Source of the DNA: Burkholderiaceae bacterium | GTDB lineage: Bacteria > Pseudomonadota > Gammaproteobacteria > Burkholderiales > Burkholderiaceae_E | Length of the DNA stretch: 17,861 bases | Assembly (NCBI GenBank): GCA_019428955.1 | Contig: JAHYJF010000037.1 | Location: 1 to 17,861 of the forward strand | Direction of reading: 5' to 3' | Shown here: positions 6,893 through 13,899 of the stretch, one piece after another | How positions within the stretch are numbered: position 1 is the stretch's first letter | How the letters are laid out: the number at the start of each line of letters is the position of its first letter | Position numbers and translations under genes: made by a program | The notes under the pieces: model-generated | Database searches by the model: none | Seen by the model: the letters and a program-made list of their open reading frames with translations, nothing else | Told to the model about the DNA's origin: nothing

Positions 6893-7180
6893 GTGCTCAA
6901 AACTTCGGTGGTATCGGCGGTCTCTGCCGCGGTCGTGGTGGCCGTGTCATTCTGGCTCAATCCCTCGCCGGAGCAGCACCGCGAGGAGATCAAGAAGGTG
7001 GTCGCCGAGCGCAGCCCGGTCGCCGGAATGTTCGGCCTGGGCGCCCTCACCGCTTTCACGTCCAACTACCATCCGCTGGGCGTGGCCTCCTATGCCACGG
7101 TCAACGGCCGCGTAGTGTCGATCGGCTTCATGGGCATGGTCTTCGTGATGCAGCCTGAACCGGAATCCTTGCAGCGATGA
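6893..7180 (+). CDS. DUF4359-like small membrane-associated protein
   Basis: The GTG start at 6893 is preceded by GGGGAG at a suitable distance and gives a 95-residue product. Residues 1-21 form a signal anchor, followed directly by LNPSPEQHREEI; the NPS motif after a short hydrophobic segment is characteristic of DUF4359-type proteins. A second half around YHPLGVASYATVNGRVVSIG looks beta-rich and ends in a hydrophobic stretch (FMGMVFVMQ). The protein is likely tethered to the inner membrane and facing the periplasm. The family assignment is by resemblance; the function is unknown. Confidence 0.6.
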   Translation: MLKTSVVSAVSAAVVVAVSFWLNPSPEQHREEIKKVVAERSPVAGMFGLGALTAFTSNYHPLGVASYATVNGRVVSIGFMGMVFVMQPEPESLQR

Positions 7181-7198
7181 CTCGGGAGGATTGGTGGC

Positions 7199-7519
7199 GT
7201 GGAAGACTGCGAAGCTGTTTCGAGTTGCCGAACGGCGCTCGGCGCCTTGGTGCTTGGTCTGTCGCTGTTCGGTTGCGCGGCGCCGATCATGAATAAAGTG
7301 GTGCAGGCGTGGGCAAGGTATTTCACCGGTTCGCAGGCGCCCTTCTCGTGGCAGCCGGAGACGGTCGAAGTGCTGGCGACTGGCCAGTTGGCGCTCAGCA
7401 CCGGGCCAGTGCTGGATGCTGGCGGGAAGCTCATCGCAACTTTCACCTCGATCTGGCGGCTCGAGGCGCCTGGCACCTGGCGGATCGTCTTCGATAAGGG
7501 CAACGAGGTCTGCCAATGA
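7199..7519 (+). CDS. Shortened DUF4440/NTF2-like lipoprotein with an internal deletion
   Basis: The GTG at 7199 lies eight bases after GGGAGGA. A hydrophobic segment (ALGALVLGLSLFGC) ends in a lipobox with Cys26, so the product should be a lipoprotein, although the n-region is unusually acidic (MEDCE). From about residue 34 the sequence is a clear C-terminal half of a DUF4440 NTF2-like domain: WARYFTGSQAPFSWQPETVE, then LALSTGPV, then WRIVFDKG. Related proteins have about 50-55 more residues between the lipid cysteine and this half, carrying the first helices of the cone-shaped fold. The stop overlaps the tspO start (ATGA). The product may be non-functional or a remodelled mini-domain. Confidence 0.6.
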   Translation: MEDCEAVSSCRTALGALVLGLSLFGCAAPIMNKVVQAWARYFTGSQAPFSWQPETVEVLATGQLALSTGPVLDAGGKLIATFTSIWRLEAPGTWRIVFDKGNEVCQ

Positions 7520-8028
7520 GCGCCGCAATTCGAGCAAACCAATCGGTTCGCGCCCAAGTCATCGGACTGGCCGGATGGCTGCTGCTGACCTTCGCCGCTG
7601 CCGCCGCCGGAGCTTTCGCTTCGGCCAGTGCCGGCACCTTCTACCAGCAGCTGTCGCGCCCGGATTGGTCGCCACCGGCGTGGCTGTTCGGACCGGTCTG
7701 GACGGTCCTGTACATCATGATGGCTGTGGCCGCATGGTTGGTCTGGCGCAGACACGGGTTTCGTCGTGCCGGTGGAGCGCTGACGATCTATATCCTGCAA
7801 CTGGTGATCAACGCCTTGTGGACCTGGCTGTTCTTCGTCTGGCACCAGGGTCAATTGGCGTTTGTGGAAATTCTGATTCTCTGGGCGCTTATCGTCGTCA
7901 CCATGGCAGCATTCGCGCGCCAGCACGCGCTCGCCGCGCTGCTGCTGGTTCCTTATCTGGGCTGGGTCAGCTTTGCCTGTGCGCTTACGTTTGTCACCTG
8001 GCAGAGCAACCCGGCGATCCTGGGTTAG
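7516..8028 (+). CDS. tspO: Tryptophan-rich sensory protein TspO/MBR
   Basis: The 170-residue protein has five predicted membrane helices and the tryptophan-rich TspO pattern. PDWSPPAWLFGPVWTVLY (about residues 49-66) is the classic first-loop/helix-2 signature, and INALWTWLFF with the following helix forms the ligand pocket region. TspO proteins bind and help degrade porphyrins such as protoporphyrin IX and affect stress responses. The ATG overlaps the preceding lipoprotein stop by four bases. About 15 extra residues precede the first helix compared with compact homologs, within family variation. Confidence 0.95.
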   Translation: MSAAIRANQSVRAQVIGLAGWLLLTFAAAAAGAFASASAGTFYQQLSRPDWSPPAWLFGPVWTVLYIMMAVAAWLVWRRHGFRRAGGALTIYILQLVINALWTWLFFVWHQGQLAFVEILILWALIVVTMAAFARQHALAALLLVPYLGWVSFACALTFVTWQSNPAILG

Positions 8029-8041
8029 GCGCAAGCCGACG

Positions 8042-8548
8042 ATGATGACCAGCATCGCCCTAGGAGCGCCTGACCAGCCTGCCGTCGTGCGGCTGATCGA
8101 CGCGCTTGACGCCTACCAGAAGCCGCTTTATCCGCCGCAGAGCCACCATGGCATCGACCCGGGCGAGTTGGCCCGGCCCAACGTGCTGTTTGCCGTGGCG
8201 CGCGACACCGCTGGCACGGCCATCGGCTGCGGGGCGGTGGTCCTCGGTGCCGAGTTCGGTGATCTCAAGCGCATGTTCGTAGTTCCGCAGTGCCGCGGTC
8301 GCGGCGTCGCCCAGGCGATGCTGGTGCTTCTCGAGCGCAGCGCGACGGCCGCCGGGTGTGTGGAACTGATGCTGGAAACCGGCGTGCGTCGAGCCGAGGC
8401 ACTTGCCCTGTATGCCGATACCGGCTACGTCAGCTGCGGCCCGTTCGGCTCCTACGGAGAGGATCCGCACAGCGTATTCATGAAGCAGGAACTGGCCGCG
8501 CCGCGCACGACCGGCGGCGCGGCCGGAAAGTCTAGAATTGTCCCCTGA
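8042..8548 (+). CDS. GNAT family N-acetyltransferase
   Basis: From ATG 8042 (ATG 8045 is equally possible) the protein is 168 residues, normal for a single GNAT domain. Motif A is visible as LKRMFVVPQCRGRGVAQAML, where CRGRGVA is the acetyl-CoA pyrophosphate loop. It is followed by VELMLETGVRRAEALALYAD and GYVSCGPFGSY, the usual motif B and substrate-loop region. The acceptor cannot be predicted. An in-frame start at 7973 lies within tspO and is less likely. The gene begins 13 bases after tspO and closes the 5.75-8.55 kb run. Confidence 0.9.
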   Translation: MMTSIALGAPDQPAVVRLIDALDAYQKPLYPPQSHHGIDPGELARPNVLFAVARDTAGTAIGCGAVVLGAEFGDLKRMFVVPQCRGRGVAQAMLVLLERSATAAGCVELMLETGVRRAEALALYADTGYVSCGPFGSYGEDPHSVFMKQELAAPRTTGGAAGKSRIVP

Positions 8549-8619
8549 CAACGGGCTTTTTTCCGAATAGTGCAGCCCCCTCAATTTCGATTCAACTCCC
8601 TTTTTCAAGGACCAGACTC

Positions 8620-9474
8620 ATGACAAAGATTGCTTTTCTTGGCACCGGCCTGCTCGGTGGCGCATTCGCCGAGGGCGCGGTAAAACGTGGCGACCAGGTA
8701 AGTGCGTGGAACCGTTCGCCTGACAAGGTCAAGGCGCTCGGCGCCTTCGGCGTGAGCGCGGCAGCTACTCCGGCCGAGGCGGTGCGCGGCGTCGCACGGG
8801 TCCACCTGGTGCTCAAGGACGACGCCGTGGTCGAGGAGGTCCTGGCGGCAGCGCTCCCCGGGATGTCGGCCGAGACGGTCGTCATCGATCACACCACCAC
8901 GCTGCCCAAACTCACTGCGGCCCGGTTGCAGCGCTTGAATGACCGAGGCGTGAAATACCTCCATTGCCCGGTGTTCATGGGTCCGCCGGCGGCGCGCAAC
9001 GCGCAGGGCTCGATGCTGGTCGCGGGACCCAAGGCCTTGTTTGAGGAAGTCAGCGCGGAACTGGCGAAGATGACCGGCCGCGTGGAGTACCTGGGCGAGC
9101 GCGGCGATGTGGCCGCCGCCAACAAGTTGTTTGGGAATGCCATGATCATCGGTGCGGCGGCAGTCATGGCCGACATCCTGACTATCGCGCAGGCCAGCGA
9201 CGTGAGCGGTGAAGATGCCATCAAGCTGCTCGGTCTGCTCGACATGAATGCCATGGTTGCGGGGCGCGGTATGAACATGGCGAAGGGCAACTTCGCGCCG
9301 AGTTTCGAACTGGCGATGGCCCGCAAGGACGTCAGGCTGATGCTCGAGACGGTCGGCGACAGGCCGATGGCGGCACTGCCGGCGGTGGCAGCGCGGATGG
9401 ATCAGTTGATCGCCGCTGGACGCGGCGGCGAGGACTGCACCATCATGGCCGCCGACGCTCTGAGCCGGCCATAA
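8620..9474 (+). CDS. NAD(P)-dependent beta-hydroxyacid dehydrogenase family oxidoreductase
   Basis: This 284-residue protein has the normal length. The N-terminal Rossmann domain begins with IAFLGTGLLGGAF, the GxGxxG dinucleotide motif, and WNRSPDK (about 30-36) suggests NADP preference. The all-helical C-terminal domain has the catalytic-lysine motif NKLFGNAM with Lys169. The usual substrate signature (D-A-P-V-S-G-G) reads CPVFMGPPAARNAQG (about 116-130), so the serine-glycine pair is replaced. The true substrate may therefore differ from 3-hydroxyisobutyrate; imine-reducing or other 2-hydroxyacid relatives share this fold. AAGGA lies 10 bases before ATG 8620, and a 71-base gap separates it from the GNAT gene, so it may have its own promoter. 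Confidence 0.88.
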   Translation: MTKIAFLGTGLLGGAFAEGAVKRGDQVSAWNRSPDKVKALGAFGVSAAATPAEAVRGVARVHLVLKDDAVVEEVLAAALPGMSAETVVIDHTTTLPKLTAARLQRLNDRGVKYLHCPVFMGPPAARNAQGSMLVAGPKALFEEVSAELAKMTGRVEYLGERGDVAAANKLFGNAMIIGAAAVMADILTIAQASDVSGEDAIKLLGLLDMNAMVAGRGMNMAKGNFAPSFELAMARKDVRLMLETVGDRPMAALPAVAARMDQLIAAGRGGEDCTIMAADALSRP

Positions 9475-9513
9475 CGAGGGGGTCAGTCGAAACCTTTCGG
9501 GCCTGCAGGCGCG

Positions 9514-10043
9514 ATGACTTTCCGGCAATTCTGGGCTGAGCCTTACCAGTCGCGGCACCGGACACGGATCGGCACCGTCGCTGGAGACCAGATCACCCTC
9601 GAGTCGACCATCTTCTTCGCGCTCTCGGGCGGCCAGGAAAGTGATACCGGCACGATCGCCGGCATCCCGGTGCTGGCCGCCAGAAAGGAGGGGTCGGAGA
9701 TCGTCTACACGCTGCCGCTTAAGCACGGGCTGGCACCGGGCGAGGAGGTGGAAGTCGCCATCGACTGGTCCCGGCGCTACCGACTGATGCGGCTGCACTT
9801 CGCCGCCGAAATCGTGCTCGAGCTGTTTCTCAGGTTGCTTCCTGGGGTCGAGCGGATCTCGCGATCAGGACCGGGTTTGACGACGAACCAAACCAGCGGC
9901 GCTTCTGGGAAATCGACGGGTTCTCGCGGGTAAGTTGCGGCGGCACCCACGTGAGGCGGACCGGGGAGGTCGGCCCGATACGGCTGAAGCGCAACAACAT
10001 CGGGCGTGGCAAGGAGCGCGTCGAGATCTATCTGGGTGCCTGA
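9514..10043 (+). pseudogene. alaX: Alanyl-tRNA editing protein (AlaX), internally deleted and frameshifted
   Basis: The first frame from ATG 9514 encodes a normal AlaX N-terminus: FFALSGGQESDTGTI (about 31-45) and LMRLHFAAEIVLEL, the first metal-site helix. It runs to about LPGVERI near 9857 and then becomes unrelated sequence, stopping at 9933. The C-terminal part continues in another frame from about 9858: LAIRTGFDDEPNQRRFWEID, then VSCGGTHVRRTGEVG (the CGGTH metal motif at 9936-9950), then KRNNIGRGKERVEIYLGA and TGA at 10041-10043. Roughly 40-60 residues are missing between the two parts. AlaX hydrolyses Ser- or Gly-tRNA(Ala) mischarges in trans. With the core missing and the frame broken, a functional product is unlikely. 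Confidence 0.88.
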
Positions 10044-10074
10044 GCACGACGCTGCACCTGCCCCGCGGGCTTGC

Positions 10075-10080
10075 TATATT
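10075..10080 (+). promoter_or_regulatory. Candidate -10 element before the mini-DUF488 gene
   Basis: TATATT at 10075-10080 matches five of six bases of the sigma-70 -10 consensus in otherwise very GC-rich DNA, 28 bases before ATG 10108. I see no good -35 hexamer 16-18 bases upstream. The strong purine run GGGGGGGAG at 10094-10102 would serve as ribosome-binding site. Confidence 0.35.
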
Positions 10081-10107
10081 CTTGATATGGAACGGGGGGG
10101 AGCGGCC

Positions 10108-10287
10108 ATGGGTGTGGGTGTTAGGCTGGGCTCCGCCAGGATCGCTGGCGAGGGGACACGCATCGGAACGGTGCGGCGCGCGCATCATGGCGCCTTCTCG
10201 GTCGGCTGCTATTGCGAAAACGAGGCGCGTTGTCATCGTTCCATCTTGCGCCAGCTGCTGCTCGACAAGGGCGCCAGCATGATTTGA
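10108..10287 (+). pseudogene. DUF488 family gene with a large in-frame internal deletion
   Basis: From ATG 10108 the frame reads GVRLGSARIAGEGTRIGTVR, the standard start of DUF488 proteins. It then jumps to HHGAFSVGCYCENEARCHRS, the conserved C-terminal GCYC...CHRS region, and ends at TGA 10285-10287. Intact family members are about 115-125 residues; this one is 59, so about 60 residues are missing, and the frame is preserved across the join (after about residue 24). The surviving cysteines and CHRS motif are intact. It has a good ribosome-binding site and a -10-like TATATT upstream, so a mini-protein could be made, but deletion of the middle of the domain makes ancestral function unlikely. 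Confidence 0.75.
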
Positions 10288-10412
10288 TGAAGAGGTTTGA
10301 CGATCTGCTGGCAGTTGCTTCCGCAATCCTCGCCGTGACCGTGGGCCGCACGTTTGTCAAGGGGCTCGGCCAGGCGGTCGGCTGCCGATTGATTGCGACG
10401 CCGAAGACCTAG
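10287..10412 (+). CDS. Possible 41-residue ORF coupled to the mini-DUF488 gene
   Basis: ATG 10287 shares its A with the TGA of the preceding ORF (TGATG), an arrangement typical of stop-restart coupling. The product has a hydrophobic centre (LLAVASAILAVTV) and a basic tail ending IATPKT. I recognise no family. It could be a small membrane peptide, the remnant of a longer gene, or chance; no homologous pattern supports it and the stretch to the next gene is short. Confidence 0.3.
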   Translation: MKRFDDLLAVASAILAVTVGRTFVKGLGQAVGCRLIATPKT

Positions 10413-10427
10413 AAACTGGAGCAGAAA

Positions 10428-10739
10428 ATGATCACGGTAATCGTTGAGTTCAAGCTGCCGCAGCCAATCTCCAGGGAGCAGGCGCGCACCACCTTCCTGG
10501 GCACTGCCCCCAAGTACCAGGTGATGACCGGCCTGATCCGCAAGTACTACTTTCTGTCGCAAGACGGAGCTAAGGCGGGCGGTGTCTACCTCTGGAAGAG
10601 CCGCGCCGAGGCCGACCTGATCTATACCGAAGACTGGAAGAAGTTCGTCCGGGAAAAATATGGCAGCGAGCCGTCGCTGACCTACCTCGACTGTCCGGTG
10701 GTGGTCGATAACCTCACGCACGAAATCATCGCCGACTGA
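10428..10739 (+). CDS. YdhR-like monooxygenase-fold protein
   Basis: This complete 103-residue protein starts with MITVIVEFKLPQPISREQA and contains TAPKYQVMTGLIRKYYFLS (about 25-43) and GGVYLWKSRAEAD (about 49-61), ending YLDCPVVVDN. The order of strand, APKY...GLIRKYY and GGVYLW is that of YdhR-type dimeric ferredoxin-like (ABM superfamily) proteins, often labelled putative monooxygenases. Those are small cofactor-independent or regulatory proteins whose substrates are largely unknown. ATG 10428 follows GGAG seven bases upstream. The gene appears intact, in contrast to its upstream neighbours. Confidence 0.82.
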   Translation: MITVIVEFKLPQPISREQARTTFLGTAPKYQVMTGLIRKYYFLSQDGAKAGGVYLWKSRAEADLIYTEDWKKFVREKYGSEPSLTYLDCPVVVDNLTHEIIAD

Positions 10740-10767
10740 GCTGCTCGGCCGCACTGGTTGTCCTGCC

Positions 10768-11508
10768 GTGAGTGATCCAGTCACCGTCGCATTGCTGGTC
10801 GGCGCCACTTTCGCCGCCGCCGGCTTCGTCAAGGGCGTTGCCGGCCTTGGTTTGCCAACTGTGGCGATGGGTCTGCTCAGCCTGATCATGGCGCCGGCGG
10901 CGGCCGCGACGCTGCTGGTGGTTCCCTCGCTGCTCACCAATTTCTGGCAGCTGCTGTCGGGTCCGAAACTCGCCGCGCTGGTGCACCGCCTCGCCACCAT
11001 GATGCTGGCGGTTCTCGCCGGCACCGCTCTGGGCATAAATGTCCTGACCGGCAGCTCGGCGGGGCTGGCCCAAACTGCACTCGGAGCGATCCTCGCGCTC
11101 TACGGGGTGTTTGGCTTGACGGTGCGCGGCTTCTCGGTGCCGCCGCGGGCGGAATGGTGGCTATCGCCGGTCGTTGGCCTGGTGACCGGCGCGATCACCG
11201 GCGCCACCGGGATTTTCGCTATCCCGGCGGTTCCATACCTCCACTCGCTCGACCTGCCCAAGGATGAGTTGATCCAGGCCCTTGGCCTGTCGTTTACCGT
11301 TTCGACCATCGGCCTGGCAGCGGCGCTGACCGCAGTCGGCAAGTACGAGCTGGCTGCCGCCGGCAATTCGCTGCTGGCGGTGGTGCCAGCGCTGCTGGGG
11401 ATGCACCTTGGCCGCCTGGTGAGGGACAAGCTGTCGCCCGAGAGGTTCCGGCGCTGGTTCTTTATCGGCCTGGTGGCGCTGGGCCTTTACATGTTGTTGC
11501 GGGCTTGA
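10768..11508 (+). CDS. TauE/SafE family sulfite exporter-like permease
   Basis: GTG 10768 opens a 246-residue, very hydrophobic protein with about eight membrane helices. The family pattern is a repeated half: FAAAGFVKGVAGLGLPTVAM near residue 16 and GAITGATGIFAIPAVPYL near residue 143, each with the glycine-rich turn typical of TauE/SafE permeases. Members export sulfite, sulfoacetate or other organic anions through the inner membrane. The start is chosen because homologs begin just before the first repeat; the ribosome-binding site is weak. The length is normal and no substrate can be assigned. Confidence 0.9.
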   Translation: MSDPVTVALLVGATFAAAGFVKGVAGLGLPTVAMGLLSLIMAPAAAATLLVVPSLLTNFWQLLSGPKLAALVHRLATMMLAVLAGTALGINVLTGSSAGLAQTALGAILALYGVFGLTVRGFSVPPRAEWWLSPVVGLVTGAITGATGIFAIPAVPYLHSLDLPKDELIQALGLSFTVSTIGLAAALTAVGKYELAAAGNSLLAVVPALLGMHLGRLVRDKLSPERFRRWFFIGLVALGLYMLLRA

Positions 11509-11577
11509 GGGCGTAAGACTCGAGTTCAGGTTCGAGCTGGGATAAACTGCACTCTAGTAGGCAATTCCGGAAAGACC

Positions 11578-12483
11578 ATGCGCAAGACGATCATCGGACT
11601 GGCGCTCGGAAGCGGATCCGCCCGCGGGTGGTCGCACATCGGGGTGATCAACGCGCTTGCGGCCCAGGGCATTGAACCCGACATCGTTTGCGGCACCTCG
11701 GCCGGCGCATTGGTCGGCGCGTCCTACGTGGCCGGCAACCTGCTCAAGCTCGAGCGTTGGGTGCGCTCGCTTACCAGGCTCGACACGGCGCGGTTTTTCG
11801 AAATCAGAGGCTCGCTCAATGGGTTCGTGAATACCGAGCGCCTGCACGAGTTTCTCAATGAGTACGTGGCGGCCGACGACGAGCTGATCGAGACCTACGC
11901 CAAGCGCTACGCGGCGGTTGCGACCGACCTCGAGGGCGGCCGGGAGATCTGGCTGGATCGCGGCTCGGTGCTCGAAGCGGTGTGGTCCTCGATGTCGCTG
12001 CCGGGTCTTTTTCCGGCGATCAGGCGCGACCATCGCTGGCTGGTCGACGGCGGGCTGGTTAACCCGGTGCCGGTCTCGGCGTGTCGCGCGCTGGGGGCCG
12101 ACGTGGTCATTGCGGTCAACCTCAACGGCGATATCGTCGGCAAACATCTGGAGCAGAGTCCACCGGTGGTCAAGAAGAACGGCGGCATGGTGGAACGGAT
12201 CACCGATCTGGTCTCCGAATACGCGGCCTCGGCGTTTCCACCCAAGAAGGATGGCGAGAAACCACCGGGCCTGTTCGACGCCATCGCCAGTTCGGTCAAC
12301 GTCATGCAGGATCGGATCACCCGCAGCCGGATGGCGGGAGATCCGCCAGATCTCCTGCTGGCGCCAAGGGCGGCGCAGATCGGACTGCTGGAGTTCTATC
12401 GCGCGGGCGAAGCGATTGGCGAGGGTGAGCGCTGCGTCGAGCGGATGCTGCCGGAGATAAAGACTGTATTGGGCTTGCGCTGA
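11578..12483 (+). CDS. rssA: Patatin-like phospholipase family protein, RssA-like
   Basis: This 301-residue protein matches E. coli RssA (YchK) in length and sequence style. The oxyanion hole is GSGSARGWSH (about 11-20), the nucleophile elbow is GTSAG with Ser41, and the catalytic Asp157 is in VDGGLVNPVP, completing the Ser-Asp dyad. The C-terminal RMAGDPPDLLL segment is also shared with RssA. Patatin-type enzymes hydrolyse acyl esters of lipids; RssA's own substrate is not established. ATG 11578 has GGAAAG upstream, and a weak -10-like TAAACT lies near 11543. A small GCGCTG/CAGCGC hairpin overlaps its stop codon. Confidence 0.92.
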   Translation: MRKTIIGLALGSGSARGWSHIGVINALAAQGIEPDIVCGTSAGALVGASYVAGNLLKLERWVRSLTRLDTARFFEIRGSLNGFVNTERLHEFLNEYVAADDELIETYAKRYAAVATDLEGGREIWLDRGSVLEAVWSSMSLPGLFPAIRRDHRWLVDGGLVNPVPVSACRALGADVVIAVNLNGDIVGKHLEQSPPVVKKNGGMVERITDLVSEYAASAFPPKKDGEKPPGLFDAIASSVNVMQDRITRSRMAGDPPDLLLAPRAAQIGLLEFYRAGEAIGEGERCVERMLPEIKTVLGLR

Positions 12484-12493
12484 TTGGCAGCGC
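12477..12493 (+). other. Small hairpin over the rssA-like stop codon
   Basis: GCGCTG at 12477-12482 and CAGCGC at 12488-12493 form a 6-bp stem with a 5-base loop across the TGA stop. No T tract follows, so it is not a normal intrinsic terminator. It could slow or partly separate transcription between the patatin gene and the gene starting at 12525. Confidence 0.25.
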
Positions 12494-12524
12494 CAGTCGA
12501 GCACTCAACCAAGGGAGAACAACA

Positions 12525-13475
12525 ATGCGGGTGCTGGTATTGGGTGCGGGCGGGATTGGCGGCTATTTCGGGGCCCGACTCCACGATGCCGGGGGAGACA
12601 TCACCTTCATGGTGCGGCCGGCGCGCGCCGAGAACCTGAGAGCCCACGGGCTGCGGGTAGCGAGCCCGCTCGGAGATACCGCGCTGGTTCCGCAGCTCAT
12701 CGCTGAAGGTGACGACGCCGGCGGCGGTTTCGACGTCATCATGCTGTCCTGCAAGGCCTATGACCTGGACGCGGCAGTCGATGACATCGCGCCGATGCTG
12801 CACTCCGGCAGCGTGGTCCTGCCCTTGCTCAACGGCCTGGCCCATCTCGATAAGCTCGATGCCCGCTTTGGCCGGGCGCGGGTGCTGGGCGGCGTCGCCC
12901 ATGTCTCGGTGGCCCTCGGCCCCGCTGGCCAGATCAGGCATCTCAACAAGTTCCAGCGGCTGATCTTTGGCTCCCGCGGCCAGGAGCCGTCTCCCTGGCT
13001 GGCGCCGCTCGAGCAACTGATGGCGGCGTCGCCGGTCAGCTTTACGGTTTCCGAGCACATCGAGCAGGACATGTGGGAGAAGTTCGTCTTTCTAGCCACC
13101 CTGGCCGGGGCGACCTGCACCATGCGCGCCAACGTGGGCGAGATTCTCTCGACCTGCGCCGGCGAATCATTCATCACCGGCCTGCTCGGTGAGTGCGAAC
13201 AGATCGCTGCCGCTAGCGGTTACCCGGCGAGCCCGGAAAAACTGGCGGTGTATCGCGAGCAGCTCAATGATCGCGGATCGACCGTGGCCGCCTCGATGCT
13301 GCGCGACATCGGGCGCGACGGCCCCACCGAGGCCGACCACATCCTGGGAGACCTGGTGGCGCGTGGTGATCGACTGGGCATCGAGGTGCCGCTGCTCAAG
13401 CTGGCGTATTCCCACCTGCAGGCATATGAGCTGGTCAGGCAGCGGCGACAAGCTGACAAGGATGGTGCAACATGA
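12525..13475 (+). CDS. Ketopantoate reductase (2-dehydropantoate 2-reductase) family protein
   Basis: This 316-residue protein starts with the NADP-binding Rossmann motif VLGAGGIGGYFGARL (about 5-19). SCKAYD lies at 75-80. The three catalytic-type residues of the family can be matched: Asn103 in LLNGL, Lys186 in WEKF and Glu269 in GPTEADHILG. Length and architecture are normal for PanE-like enzymes, which reduce ketopantoate in pantothenate synthesis. Genomes often hold several paralogues acting on other 2-oxo acids, and the neighbourhood of cupins and a hydrolase rather than pan genes argues for a non-PanE role. AGGGAG precedes ATG 12525, and the stop overlaps the following cupin start. Confidence 0.88.
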   Translation: MRVLVLGAGGIGGYFGARLHDAGGDITFMVRPARAENLRAHGLRVASPLGDTALVPQLIAEGDDAGGGFDVIMLSCKAYDLDAAVDDIAPMLHSGSVVLPLLNGLAHLDKLDARFGRARVLGGVAHVSVALGPAGQIRHLNKFQRLIFGSRGQEPSPWLAPLEQLMAASPVSFTVSEHIEQDMWEKFVFLATLAGATCTMRANVGEILSTCAGESFITGLLGECEQIAAASGYPASPEKLAVYREQLNDRGSTVAASMLRDIGRDGPTEADHILGDLVARGDRLGIEVPLLKLAYSHLQAYELVRQRRQADKDGAT

Positions 13476-13801
13476 AAATATCAGGGTTCTCATTCGAAAC
13501 GACCGATTGGTCAATGATCGAACCCGATGAGTACAAGGGCGAAACCGGCACGGCATACTGGCGTACCAAGAGCTTCGGAGACATCAGGGTCAGGATGGTC
13601 GAGTACACGCCCGGCTACCTGGCCGATCACTGGTGCGTCAAGGGCCACGTCCTGCTGTGCCTGGCTGGTGAGCTTCATACCGACCTCGAGGATGGCCGGA
13701 AGTTCACGCTCAAGCCCGGCATGAGCTACCAGGTCGCGGACCACGGCGAGGCCCACCGCTCGCATACGGCAATTGGAGCCAAGCTCTTCATCGTCGACTA
13801 G
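13472..13801 (+). CDS. DHCW-motif-type cupin fold protein
   Basis: This 109-residue single cupin domain contains GYLADHWCVKGHVLLCLAGE (about 48-67), then KFTLKPGMSYQV and a C-terminus GAKLFIVD. Together these match the small family called DHCW-motif cupins; here the order at 52-55 is D-H-W-C. His53, Cys55 and His59 are candidate metal ligands. The ATG overlaps the preceding reductase stop (ATGA), so the two are translationally coupled. The catalytic role of the family is unknown to me. The gene is full length. Confidence 0.82.
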   Translation: MKISGFSFETTDWSMIEPDEYKGETGTAYWRTKSFGDIRVRMVEYTPGYLADHWCVKGHVLLCLAGELHTDLEDGRKFTLKPGMSYQVADHGEAHRSHTAIGAKLFIVD

Positions 13802-13899
13802 GGGCAGGCTGAATAGCCGGCAGCGCGGCGACCTGCTGGCAAGAGGTCACGCCAAGGGCGATCGCGACTCCAGCACCAAATCCCAGGAGGGGTTTCCAG

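Noticed and set aside
8605..9798. Minus-strand ORF of about 400 codons opposite the dehydrogenase
   Set aside because: It is antisense to a well-supported enzyme and to the AlaX N-terminus, with no family resemblance.
11554..12504. Minus-strand ORF of 316 codons opposite the patatin gene
   Set aside because: The plus strand has the GTSAG and DGG catalytic motifs at normal spacing; the antisense frame is H/R/Q-rich without domains.
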